From: Peribacillus butanolivorans
GTDB taxonomy: Bacteria > Bacillota > Bacilli > Bacillales > DSM-1321
Length of the DNA stretch: 35,470 nucleotides
Direction: 5' to 3'
Assembly: GCF_001273755.1 (NCBI RefSeq)
Contig: NZ_LGYA01000001.1
Coordinates: 2,524,260-2,559,729 of the forward strand
Shown piece after piece: positions 26,344-33,649 of the stretch (its first letter is position 1; each line of letters begins with the position of its first letter). The notes under the pieces are model-generated. The model did not search any database. It was given only the letters and a program-made list of their open reading frames with translations, and was not told where the DNA came from. The translations under genes were made by a program, and so were the position numbers.

Positions 26344-27278
26344 CGTAAATCCCTCCTAATGCGGCGCATCATTCGTTCATTGAACCACATCGCCCCTATC
26401 ATTGTCGCTGCTAGAAGAACTCCCATCGCACTACCTAGCTGCGGCTTTAATGCAACGTCACTAGCAACTAGAGAGGCAATTTGCAATGACAATAAGTTAT
26501 AGTTGCTGCCTACTAATGCATAGGCAGTAGCGTAAGCTCCCATCGAATTAGCAAACAAAATACTGAAAGTACCTACAATACTAGGTAAAAGAACTGGAAT
26601 CCCAATGTGAAGCCAAAATGATAATGTTGATCCTCCTAATAATGAAGAAGCTTCTTTCCATTGTTTCTTAATTCCTTGATAAGACGGGTAGATGAGCATA
26701 ATAGCAAGCGGAATTTGAAAATATATATAAACAAGAATGAGGCCTGTCCATGAATATAAATTAAAATCCGCAAACACATCCCCACCAATCTTTGAAAAAA
26801 GCAACGTAAACAACCCATTGTTTCCAAGTAAAATAATAAATGAAAATGAAAGGGGAATACCCTCAAAGTTCGACGTCATATTGGCAATCATCAGTAAGCG
26901 ATTTTGTATTTTTTGTGAGAACTTTGTAATCGAATAGGCTGCAATGACTGCTATAATCACAGAAGTTACAGCAGAAAATAAAGAAATGACAAGGCTATTT
27001 TGAATGGCTTGTAAGTAAAATTTACTTTTAAATATGGTGATATATTGATCAATCGTAACTTGAATTCCATTGTCTGCATAAAAACTATTTTTAATCATTG
27101 CCACTAATGGTCCTATTTCAAATCCAATCACAAACAAAATAAATGGCAGTAAAAGAGCTAATAAGTAAATTTTTTGTTTTTTTATTTTTCGCAAGACTTC
27201 TCGCTCCTCTTTGTTCTCTAACAATTTGGGAATTGGTTTAACAGTACGTTCGTTAAACCAATTCCCGTCAACCTTCAT
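26340..27278 (-). CDS. ABC transporter permease (first subunit)
   Basis: The 312-aa partner permease has a hydrophilic N-terminal arm of about 35 residues, then about six transmembrane helices and the EAA loop QWKEASSLLGGSTLSFWLHIGIPV. No strong ribosome binding site precedes the ATG at 27278, so the start is the least certain of the operon. It begins 32 nt after the phosphodiesterase gene. Together with the other permease it forms the translocation pore. Confidence 0.9.
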   Translation of the reverse strand: MKVDGNWFNERTVKPIPKLLENKEEREVLRKIKKQKIYLLALLLPFILFVIGFEIGPLVAMIKNSFYADNGIQVTIDQYITIFKSKFYLQAIQNSLVISLFSAVTSVIIAVIAAYSITKFSQKIQNRLLMIANMTSNFEGIPLSFSFIILLGNNGLFTLLFSKIGGDVFADFNLYSWTGLILVYIYFQIPLAIMLIYPSYQGIKKQWKEASSLLGGSTLSFWLHIGIPVLLPSIVGTFSILFANSMGAYATAYALVGSNYNLLSLQIASLVASDVALKPQLGSAMGVLLAATMIGAMWFNERMMRRIRRDLR

Positions 27279-27310
27279 TCTTCATTATAATGTTGAATAG
27301 TGTATCTTTT

Positions 27311-28144
27311 TTAAAGGGTATTTTTTCCTTTCAGACCTGGAAATTGATATGAAATCATTTTATTGGACGGCTCAATATTTAAAAGTTCACAAACGAGCGG
27401 TGCAAAAGCTAATTGCGGAACTACTTCACTGTAAACGCCAGGCTCAACTTTTGGACTCATGATAAAGAGCGGTACATCACGCTCACCATCAGTTATGCCG
27501 CCATGGTTGCCATATTCACTCATGCCATGATCAGATGTAATTAAAATGTGGTAACCTTCTTTGATCCAAATTGGCAAAAGTTGTGCCAACAAGCTTCCCA
27601 TTTTTAAGATTTGTTCACGATATTCTTTCGATTCCGAACCGAAAATTTCTCCTTTTACATCTACACCGAGCGGATGAATATATAAAAAGTGTGGGTCATA
27701 CTTTCTGCGCAAAGCTTCTGCATCCATTAACACATGGCTGTCTGGATAGTCATCATCCCAATAAAATTTTCCATTTTGAATCGGCTTAGATTCATCCTCT
27801 TGCTCACGATCTTCAATAAAATGGAATGGCGCGCGATTATAAAGTTCGCTTACCCAGTAATAAGATACCGTTCCGTTTCTTAAGCCGTTTTCTTTCGTAA
27901 GATGAAAGAGACTTTTCTCAGTAGATAGGCGAACGGCTTGATTGGACGTAATTCCGTTCACTGATGCCGCTGTACCCGTTAGTAACACCTCATATAATGG
28001 ACGGGAAAGACTTGGGAGTTCCGACTTTACTTTGTAAAGTGCTGCCTGATTTGTTTCAACTAGATGTTGAATAAATCCAAGAGCCTCACATGCTTTATCA
28101 TATCTCATACCATCAACAATAATTGCTATTACTTTATTTGACAT
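27311..28144 (-). CDS. Alkaline phosphatase-superfamily hydrolase (NPP/PhnA-like)
   Basis: This 277-aa cytosolic protein has the metalloenzyme core of nucleotide pyrophosphatase/phosphodiesterases and phosphonoacetate hydrolase: metal Asp11 in IIVDGMRYD, a nucleophile position in PSLSRPLYEVLLTG (Ser47 where many relatives have Thr), ITSDHGMSEYGNHGG with metal Asp and two His. The usual D-x-x-GH motif is only partly kept (GVDVKGE). No signal peptide is present. It overlaps the binding-protein gene by 11 nt, so it probably acts on the imported compound, a phosphodiester, phosphate ester or phosphonate. The substrate is unknown. Confidence 0.82.
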   Translation of the reverse strand: MSNKVIAIIVDGMRYDKACEALGFIQHLVETNQAALYKVKSELPSLSRPLYEVLLTGTAASVNGITSNQAVRLSTEKSLFHLTKENGLRNGTVSYYWVSELYNRAPFHFIEDREQEDESKPIQNGKFYWDDDYPDSHVLMDAEALRRKYDPHFLYIHPLGVDVKGEIFGSESKEYREQILKMGSLLAQLLPIWIKEGYHILITSDHGMSEYGNHGGITDGERDVPLFIMSPKVEPGVYSEVVPQLAFAPLVCELLNIEPSNKMISYQFPGLKGKNTL

Positions 28145-29246
28145 GGACTAACACCTCTTCTTGCCAAAGCTGTGGTAATTGCTTTGCCGTTTCTTCCCAA
28201 GCTTTGTAATCTTCAATTGGTTTTGCATTTTTGTACTGTTCTTCTGGAACCATTTTTTCAGCTACTTCTTTCGGTAGTTCTACATCGCGAATTGGACGGG
28301 CAAATCCTTTAGCTAAGTTAATTTGTCCTTCATCGCTTAAGATATATTCTCTAGTTGCCATCGCCGCATGCGGATGCTTTGCATTTTTGTTAATAATAGT
28401 TGCGTAGCCGCTTACGACTGAACCTTCACTTGGAATGGCGACTTCAAATTGATCGCGGTTAATTTGGTCAGCGTAACCAAGAGCATTGAAATCCCAAACT
28501 AAGGCAACTTCCACTTCCCCTTTTTCGATATTAGCTGGTTTAGCATCAGTTAAGCTAAGGCGGCCTTGCTTGGCAAGCTTAGCAAAATAGTCAATTCCTG
28601 GTTGGAGATTTGTTTCATCACCACCGTAAGCCTTAGCGGCAGCAAGAACGGCCATTTGGTTCTGTGTACCACGCTGAACATCTCCAACTGTTACTTTATA
28701 ATCTCCTTTTAATATGTCATCCCATGATTTTGGCGGGTTATCTACTAATTCTTTATTAGTTAAGAATGCAATCGTTCCTTGGTATCCAACAACCCAATCT
28801 CCATTGTCATCTTTTGCCCAGTCAGGTACCTCGTCCCAATAGGAAGTTTTATATGGCATCGTTAATTCTTTTTGTTCTGCGATGGGCCCAAAGGAAACCC
28901 CTACATCGCCGATATCAGCTGTTGCATTCTCTCCTTCAGATTCCATTTTGGCAATCTCTTCGGCACTGGATAAATCTGTATCATTGTGTTCCAATTTATA
29001 TTTTTTCATCACTTCATTCCACGTTTCTCCCCAGTTAGCCCATGAATCAGGCATACCCACACTATTAATTGTCCCCTCTTCTTTTGCCTTTGTTTCAATT
29101 TCTTTCAGGGTTAACGAACTTGGATCCTTAACAACTGGAGCAGCCTCCTCTTTAGTAGATCCACAAGCAGCTAATCCTAGTACACTCACTCCTAACATCA
29201 CAGCTTGAATAGACTTGTAACAATTCTTCTTGAATGTGTAATTCAT
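28134..29246 (-). CDS. ABC transporter substrate-binding lipoprotein
   Basis: This is a family 1-type extracellular solute-binding protein of about 370 aa. The signal peptide ends in a lipobox VLGLAAC, so it is anchored to the membrane. I start it at 29246 (MNYTFKK) because GGAGG lies 8 nt before; the ATG five codons earlier overlaps that site. The mature fold resembles iron/thiamine/2-aminoethylphosphonate binders rather than sugar binders. First gene of the operon, with a phosphodiesterase next, so a phosphorus-containing ligand is the best guess. Confidence 0.88.
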   Translation of the reverse strand: MNYTFKKNCYKSIQAVMLGVSVLGLAACGSTKEEAAPVVKDPSSLTLKEIETKAKEEGTINSVGMPDSWANWGETWNEVMKKYKLEHNDTDLSSAEEIAKMESEGENATADIGDVGVSFGPIAEQKELTMPYKTSYWDEVPDWAKDDNGDWVVGYQGTIAFLTNKELVDNPPKSWDDILKGDYKVTVGDVQRGTQNQMAVLAAAKAYGGDETNLQPGIDYFAKLAKQGRLSLTDAKPANIEKGEVEVALVWDFNALGYADQINRDQFEVAIPSEGSVVSGYATIINKNAKHPHAAMATREYILSDEGQINLAKGFARPIRDVELPKEVAEKMVPEEQYKNAKPIEDYKAWEETAKQLPQLWQEEVLVHVK

Positions 29247-29279
29247 AAAAAGTGCCTCCATTTAGTGTGGAATTTTTAA

Positions 29280-29299
29280 TGTTTATTACTGTTTGTTAC
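29280..29299. promoter_or_regulatory. Tandem 10-bp direct repeat, candidate DeoR operator
   Basis: TGTTTATTAC is followed at once by TGTTTGTTAC, two copies one helical turn apart with one difference. It lies 33 nt before the binding-protein start, near the likely transcription start. Upstream are further AT-rich repeats (ATTAAT spaced 11 nt) at 29320-29345. DeoR-family proteins often bind direct repeats of this kind. A clear -35/-10 pair could not be fixed. Confidence 0.4.
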
Positions 29300-29412
29300 G
29301 GTTTAATCATAATTCGACAATATTAATCCCACATTAATCAACTATTAAGGTTTTGTAAAACAACTCTTTATTCGTCAAATTCACCAGGTTTTATTTCCAT
29401 AATCATCCAGAA

Positions 29413-30162
29413 ATAAAGCCTCAACGTATATGATGCTTGTACATGCTGAAAGGATTCGATTTACTCAAGAGAAGAAAGATTGGCAGGATTATGAACTTAT
29501 TAAGGAAATATTTGAGGCCAAGGGGAAAAAAGCAGGTGCACTCACCATCAAAATGATTTTAGAGAATAAGCATTTTGTCACGATGAACCATAAAAAGATT
29601 CGGAGGCTCATGCATAAGTTCAATCATAAAGCCACAATTCGTCAACCGAAAGCCACTCATGAGCAAACCACTTAAACAGGAATTTTAACCAAGGAGACCG
29701 AGGAAAGTTCTCCTTATAGATATCACTTACGTTTATTATGGTTCTGGACAACAAGCTTATCTTTCTTGTGTCAAAGACGCTGTTACACGAGAAATCATCG
29801 CTTTTCACTTATCTAAAAGTCTCAAGATGGGGATTGTCTATCAGACATTGGAGAAGCTCTATGATTCCCTAAAAGTTCTAATATATCCTGAAGCGATCAT
29901 TCATTCAGACCAAGGCGTTCATTACACACACACTGAGTTCCAGCGCCGAGTGAAAGAACTAGGGCTGAAACAATCCATGCCGCGAAAGGGCAACTATTGG
30001 GATAACGCCATTATGGAATCATTCTTTGCCCATTTTAAAGATGAAGTGGATTATTTGGAGTGTCAAACTTTTGATAGTTACACCGATTGATTGAAGAATA
30101 TATGGAAGAATACTATACAAATCGTTACCAATGGAGCCTAAATAGAATGACTCCCGCACAAC
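29413..30162 (+). pseudogene. IS3 family (IS150-type) transposase orfB, broken
   Basis: The pieces align with the integrase half of IS150-like transposases: LIKEIFEAKGKKAGALTIKM and MNHKKIRRLMHKFN, then IDITYVYYGSGQQAYLSCV, IIHSDQGVHYTH, GNYWDNAIMESFFAHFKDE, and EEYMEEYYTNRYQWSLNRM. The DDE residues are all present (Asp in DITY, Asp in HSDQG, Glu in ESFF) but lie in different frames, with shifts near 29660-29720 and 30088. The N-terminal part, orfA and both IS ends are missing. The right side ends at MTPAQ, one codon before the riboswitch terminator. Confidence 0.85.
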
Positions 30163-30164
30163 GC

Positions 30165-30213
30165 AAAAAAGGACAGAAAAGAGTAATGGCAACATTCCCT
30201 TCTCTGTCCTTTT
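30165..30213 (-). terminator. Terminator of the orphan glycine riboswitch
   Basis: AAAGGACAGAGAAGGG pairs with TCTTTTCTGTCCTTT using two G-U pairs around a 14-nt loop, followed by TTT. It keeps the architecture of the other two leaders. Transcription beyond it enters the transposase remnant in antisense. Confidence 0.7.
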
Positions 30214-30396
30214 AACTGAGAGTTTAACTCTATGCTACAAAGAGTCTTCCTCTTTGGTGGCATTTTATAAACGCGCTCTCCAGAGTTGCGTCCCATTGTG
30301 GTTCTTTTACCTGAGAGATTTGTTTCAAGGGTTTTTTTTGGAACTTGCTCCTTCGGTGACTGTCAACATTGCACTCTCCCACAATCGTCAACCGCT
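30203..30396 (-). ncRNA. Orphan tandem glycine riboswitch
   Basis: Aptamer 1 (GGGAGAGTGC, CACCGAAGGAGCAAG, ATCTCTCAGGTA) is intact. Aptamer 2 keeps CTGGAGAGCG and CCACCAAAGAGGAAG but ends CTCTCAGTTAAAAGG, where the other leaders have CTCTCAGGTAAAAGG. The sequence is very close to the glyA leader, for example in AAGGAGCAAGTTCC and the CGCGCTCTCCAGAG stretch (plus strand), so the two probably arose by duplication. No glycine gene follows; a broken IS3-type transposase lies directly downstream. Confidence 0.9.
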
Positions 30397-30531
30397 ATAC
30401 GTTTTTTTAAATACTCTAAATATTCTAAATGGATAATTATTTACATAAGTGTTTTTTATGATATCGCCTCTATTTTTATACATATTCAGGAAACTAAGAA
30501 AAGATAAAACGGAGGAAAATCACTTTATATC

Positions 30532-30546
30532 AGCAAACGCTTTCAA
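30532..30546. promoter_or_regulatory. cre-like box upstream of the orphan riboswitch
   Basis: Read on the minus strand TTGAAAGCGTTTGCT matches WTGNAANCGNWNNCW at every position. It is 10 nt after the ureohydrolase stop and about 135 nt before the first aptamer. The promoter between them is not clear. It may belong to the lost riboswitch-controlled gene. Confidence 0.5.
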
Positions 30547-30556
30547 ATTTAACAGA

Positions 30557-31558
30557 CTAATGCTTCTTTATGAAGTTCTGCTCTTGATGATCGCTGATTG
30601 CATCCTGGTTTCTCTCTTTTTCTTTTAAAACATAACTAAGTAAGTCTAATGAGAGGCGCGCTGCCACTTGTCCAGTTATTCCCGTATGATCGTAAGGAGT
30701 AGCAACTTCTACCATATCAAAACCGATTACTTCTCCTCTTTTTGCAATTCCATGGAGTAATTCGTTGACTTCATCATAAAGCAGGCCTCCAGGAGAAGGT
30801 GTCCCTGTCGCAGGGGCGATCGATGGGTCGAGGCCATCAATGTCCATGGTAATATAATATTTTTCACCTGCTGGAATAAGTTCCAAAACCTGTTCAAATC
30901 CCATCTTTCTCATTTGGCGGGGAGACAAGATGACACTTCCGTATTCTCTGGCAGCATCGACATCTTCTTTTTTACTGCTGCTGATTCCACGAATGCCCAA
31001 TTGAAAAATCTTTTGAACATGATTCATTTCAGATAAGCGGCGGATGCAGCTTCCATGTCCAACCCGCATTCCTGAACGGTGATCTGCCCAGTCTAAATGC
31101 GCATCAATCTGGATCACATGAAATGGCCCGAGTTCACCCAAGCCCTTTCCTACTGGAATTGTAATGGAATGATCTCCACCTAAAACAACCGGCATTGCAC
31201 CTTTTGAAACGATTTTCCGAATGGCTTCTTCCGTATTATCATGGGATTGCATCATATCCCCATGTACTATGTCTACATCGCCGCAATCAACAACTTTCCA
31301 TTTCGGGCCAAGATACATGATATCATTTTCAATATCATAGGCTCCATCTAACCCGAAACTATATAATGTAGAGCCTTCACGAATTCCTCTTGGACCCATT
31401 CTTGCGCCTGACTTCCATTGTGTTCCCATATCATTTGGAACTCCAATGACAGCTACATCTGCATCTAGCTGGTCTAGATCCGGACATACGGGATATTTCC
31501 CGAAAGTACAGATTCCGGTAAAAGGTAAATTAAGATGTTGTTTTTCATTATTCGACAT
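30557..31558 (-). CDS. Ureohydrolase (agmatinase/guanidino-acid hydrolase family)
   Basis: This is a binuclear manganese hydrolase of the arginase/agmatinase family that releases urea from a guanidino compound. Metal motifs are complete: GGDHSI, IDAHLDWAD and MDIDGLDPSIAPATGTPSPGG, with the C-terminal VEVATPYDHTGITGQVAARL. It is 333 aa. Sequence alone does not separate agmatinase from guanidinobutyrase, guanidinopropionase or related enzymes. GGGAGG lies 8 nt before the ATG. A sigma-54 type promoter at 31601-31617 suggests induction by a nitrogen or amino acid signal. Aldehyde and alcohol dehydrogenase genes upstream could oxidise the amine product or a precursor. Confidence 0.87.
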   Translation of the reverse strand: MSNNEKQHLNLPFTGICTFGKYPVCPDLDQLDADVAVIGVPNDMGTQWKSGARMGPRGIREGSTLYSFGLDGAYDIENDIMYLGPKWKVVDCGDVDIVHGDMMQSHDNTEEAIRKIVSKGAMPVVLGGDHSITIPVGKGLGELGPFHVIQIDAHLDWADHRSGMRVGHGSCIRRLSEMNHVQKIFQLGIRGISSSKKEDVDAAREYGSVILSPRQMRKMGFEQVLELIPAGEKYYITMDIDGLDPSIAPATGTPSPGGLLYDEVNELLHGIAKRGEVIGFDMVEVATPYDHTGITGQVAARLSLDLLSYVLKEKERNQDAISDHQEQNFIKKH

Positions 31559-31600
31559 GTACTTTGCCTCCCACTTGTATTACGTTCTCGTTAATATATA

Positions 31601-31617
31601 CGCAAGCTTCATGCCAA
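31601..31617 (-). promoter_or_regulatory. Sigma-54 (SigL) type -24/-12 promoter
   Basis: TTGGCATGAAGCTTGCG matches YTGGCACG-N4-TTGCW with one mismatch (C to T) and a G at the last weak position; the GG to GC spacing is exact. The start would be near 31590, about 30 nt before the ureohydrolase ATG. SigL promoters in bacilli need an enhancer-binding activator, and none is encoded in the window. Confidence 0.65.
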
Positions 31618-31832
31618 CCTATAAAACTAGGCAAAACGGATTTGTGTAGTCAATAATGACTATCAGGAACCAACATATTTTCTGATTACTCGATTCTCCT
31701 TAGTAAACGCCACAGAGAAAGAGCGCGGGGGAATATAATTCATATATAGTAAAATATTATTTTTGTTTTATTAGGTCTTAAAAAAGACAAATCTTGATGA
31801 ACTGGCTTTTTACTCGTAAAATAAAACAATTA

Positions 31833-31860
31833 GGCTGACAGCTTTCTTTCTGTTAAAGCC
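31833..31860 (-). terminator. Terminator between aldehyde dehydrogenase and ureohydrolase
   Basis: GGCTTTAACAG and CTGTCAGCC form a stem with a 2-nt bulge, followed on the minus strand by TAATTGTTTTATTTT. The 430-nt gap 31559-31988 also holds an AT-only palindrome (AATATTTT/AAAATATT) near 31880-31903, which could be part of the aldehyde dehydrogenase terminator or an upstream activator site for the sigma-54 promoter. Confidence 0.45.
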
Positions 31861-31988
31861 CATCTTCAGAATTAATATTTTTAAATTTTAAAATATTGGT
31901 GAATTCAAAAAATGCATCCTCTATTATTAGTCAAAAATTTCTTCGATGTAAGCATTACTCACTCTCTTTTATCTCTACTTCTCCATTT

Positions 31989-33461
31989 TTAATGATCAAA
32001 CCACTTGGTTGGCTCCACTTCTAAATTAATGTTGATTTGTTTTACCTCACTAAACTCATCTAAACCATAAGTTCCTAACCCCCGACCAATCCCGCTCTGC
32101 TTGTAGCCTCCCCACGGTGCTTCATTGTAGGCTAGATTGTAGGCATTAATCCATGTAATTCCGGCTCTTATTTTCTTAATCACTCGTAAAGCCTTCGCAC
32201 CGTCTTGGGAAAATACACCTGCTGCGAGGCCGTATGGAGTATCATTGGCAAGCTGGATGGCTTCCGCTTCATCTTTAAACTTTTGTACAGTCAGTACTGG
32301 CCCAAATATTTCTTCCTGAACAATTCTCATGTCCGGTTTGGTATCAACAAATATTGTCGGCTCAACAAAATAGCCCTTTTCTAGTCCATTGCTTGTGATA
32401 CGCTTGCCGCCGCAGGCTAATGTCGCCCCTTCTTCTATGCCATGTTGAATATATTGGAGTACCTCATTCATATGTGCTTCACTGACAAGGGCACCCATTT
32501 CTGTAGATGGTTGATCACCAGGGCCGACCCGGATCTTTTTCGCTTTCTCTATCAGTCTATCGATAAACTTGTCGTGAATGCTCTCTTCAAGCAGCAAACG
32601 CGATCCTGCATTACAAACTTGGCCGGCGTTGACAAAAATTCCATATAAAGCATAATCCACGGCCGTCTCAAAGTCTGCGTCGGCAAAAACGATGTTAGGT
32701 GACTTGCCGCCTAATTCGAGTGCAATGTTTTTAATATTTCCAGCTGCTTTTTGCATGACGTTTCTTCCTGTTGACGTGCTGCCAGTAAACGAAACCATAT
32801 CAACTTTATCGCTTTCCGCTAATTCATTTCCTACTGTTCCCCCACCACCCATAACTAGGTTTGCAACGCCATCTGGTATGCCAACTTCTTTGATAATCTC
32901 GAACAATTTAGTGGTGGTAACCGGAGTTATCCCGGCTGGTTTAAACACGACCGTATTTCCTGCAGCAAGGGCAGGGGCTATTTTCCAAGCTCCCGTCAGT
33001 AAAGGAAAATTCCACGGAGCGATCAGTCCACATACCCCTACCGGCTCTCGAACAACCATAGCCTGTACAGGACCAGAAACAGGATACGTTTGGCCGTCAG
33101 GTTTAGTGACTAAGCCGGCATAATAACGAAAACAATCCGCTGCGTCAGCAATGTCAAACTCTGACTCTTTAAGAGGTTTTCCGGTATTGGCTGTTTCAAG
33201 TTGGCTAAGCTCAGATACATGTTCTTCAATTTTCTCTGCTATTTTAAATAAATAGGAAGCCCGTTCCGAAGCCGGTAAGTCCGACCAAATCCCAGAATCA
33301 AATGCGGTTCGTGCCGCATCAATGGCCATCTTGGCATCTTCTGCATTTCCGTTAGGAGCCTCTGCAATGATCTTGCCGTTTGCCGGATTTACAATATTTT
33401 TCTTCTGTTTACTTAAAGAATCCATCCACTCACCGTTTATAAACATTTTCAACTTATGCAA
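31989..33461 (-). CDS. Aldehyde dehydrogenase, betaine-aldehyde (GbsA)-like
   Basis: An NAD(P)-dependent aldehyde dehydrogenase of 490 aa. It has the cofactor segments APWNFPLLTGAWKIAPALAAGN and SFTGSTSTGRNV, the general base Glu in LELGGKSPNI, the catalytic Cys in NAGQVCNAGSR, and the C-terminal APWGGYKQSGIGRGLG. The closest type I recall is GbsA (betaine aldehyde) and aminoaldehyde dehydrogenases. The start is TTG at 33461 behind GGAGGT. It is 188 nt after the alcohol dehydrogenase, separated by a hairpin. A near-identical second copy lies at 34915. Confidence 0.92.
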   Translation of the reverse strand: MHKLKMFINGEWMDSLSKQKKNIVNPANGKIIAEAPNGNAEDAKMAIDAARTAFDSGIWSDLPASERASYLFKIAEKIEEHVSELSQLETANTGKPLKESEFDIADAADCFRYYAGLVTKPDGQTYPVSGPVQAMVVREPVGVCGLIAPWNFPLLTGAWKIAPALAAGNTVVFKPAGITPVTTTKLFEIIKEVGIPDGVANLVMGGGGTVGNELAESDKVDMVSFTGSTSTGRNVMQKAAGNIKNIALELGGKSPNIVFADADFETAVDYALYGIFVNAGQVCNAGSRLLLEESIHDKFIDRLIEKAKKIRVGPGDQPSTEMGALVSEAHMNEVLQYIQHGIEEGATLACGGKRITSNGLEKGYFVEPTIFVDTKPDMRIVQEEIFGPVLTVQKFKDEAEAIQLANDTPYGLAAGVFSQDGAKALRVIKKIRAGITWINAYNLAYNEAPWGGYKQSGIGRGLGTYGLDEFSEVKQININLEVEPTKWFDH

Positions 33462-33613
33462 TTTGAAAAACCTCCAGTTCGTTATTCTTACTTTATAGCA
33501 ATCTCATATCCATAAATAGCTAATTATGTACCCGCAGCAAGTGGGCATACGCATGTTTTCTGTAAACCATGGCGGCCGCCCAATTAAAACTCCCATTAAG
33601 CCGACCGCCGATT

Positions 33614-33641
33614 CAAAAATTCTAGATCAACATTAATCTAG
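33614..33641 (-). terminator. Hairpin after the alcohol dehydrogenase gene
   Basis: On the minus strand CTAGAT-taatgttg-ATCTAG is followed by AATTTTTG, a weak terminator just after the stop of the alcohol dehydrogenase gene. The remaining gap to 33462 contains a GGCGGCCGCC palindrome and no clear promoter. Confidence 0.4.
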
Positions 33642-33649
33642 TTGAATTT

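Noticed and set aside
30557..31558. Ureohydrolase as the target of the third glycine riboswitch (guanidinoacetase giving glycine)
   Set aside because: The riboswitch lies downstream of the gene and reads away from it, so it cannot control this gene in cis.
32692..33123. Plus-strand open frame of 143 codons inside the aldehyde dehydrogenase
   Set aside because: Antisense shadow of the strongly conserved N-terminal half of the enzyme; no ribosome binding site or recognisable motif.
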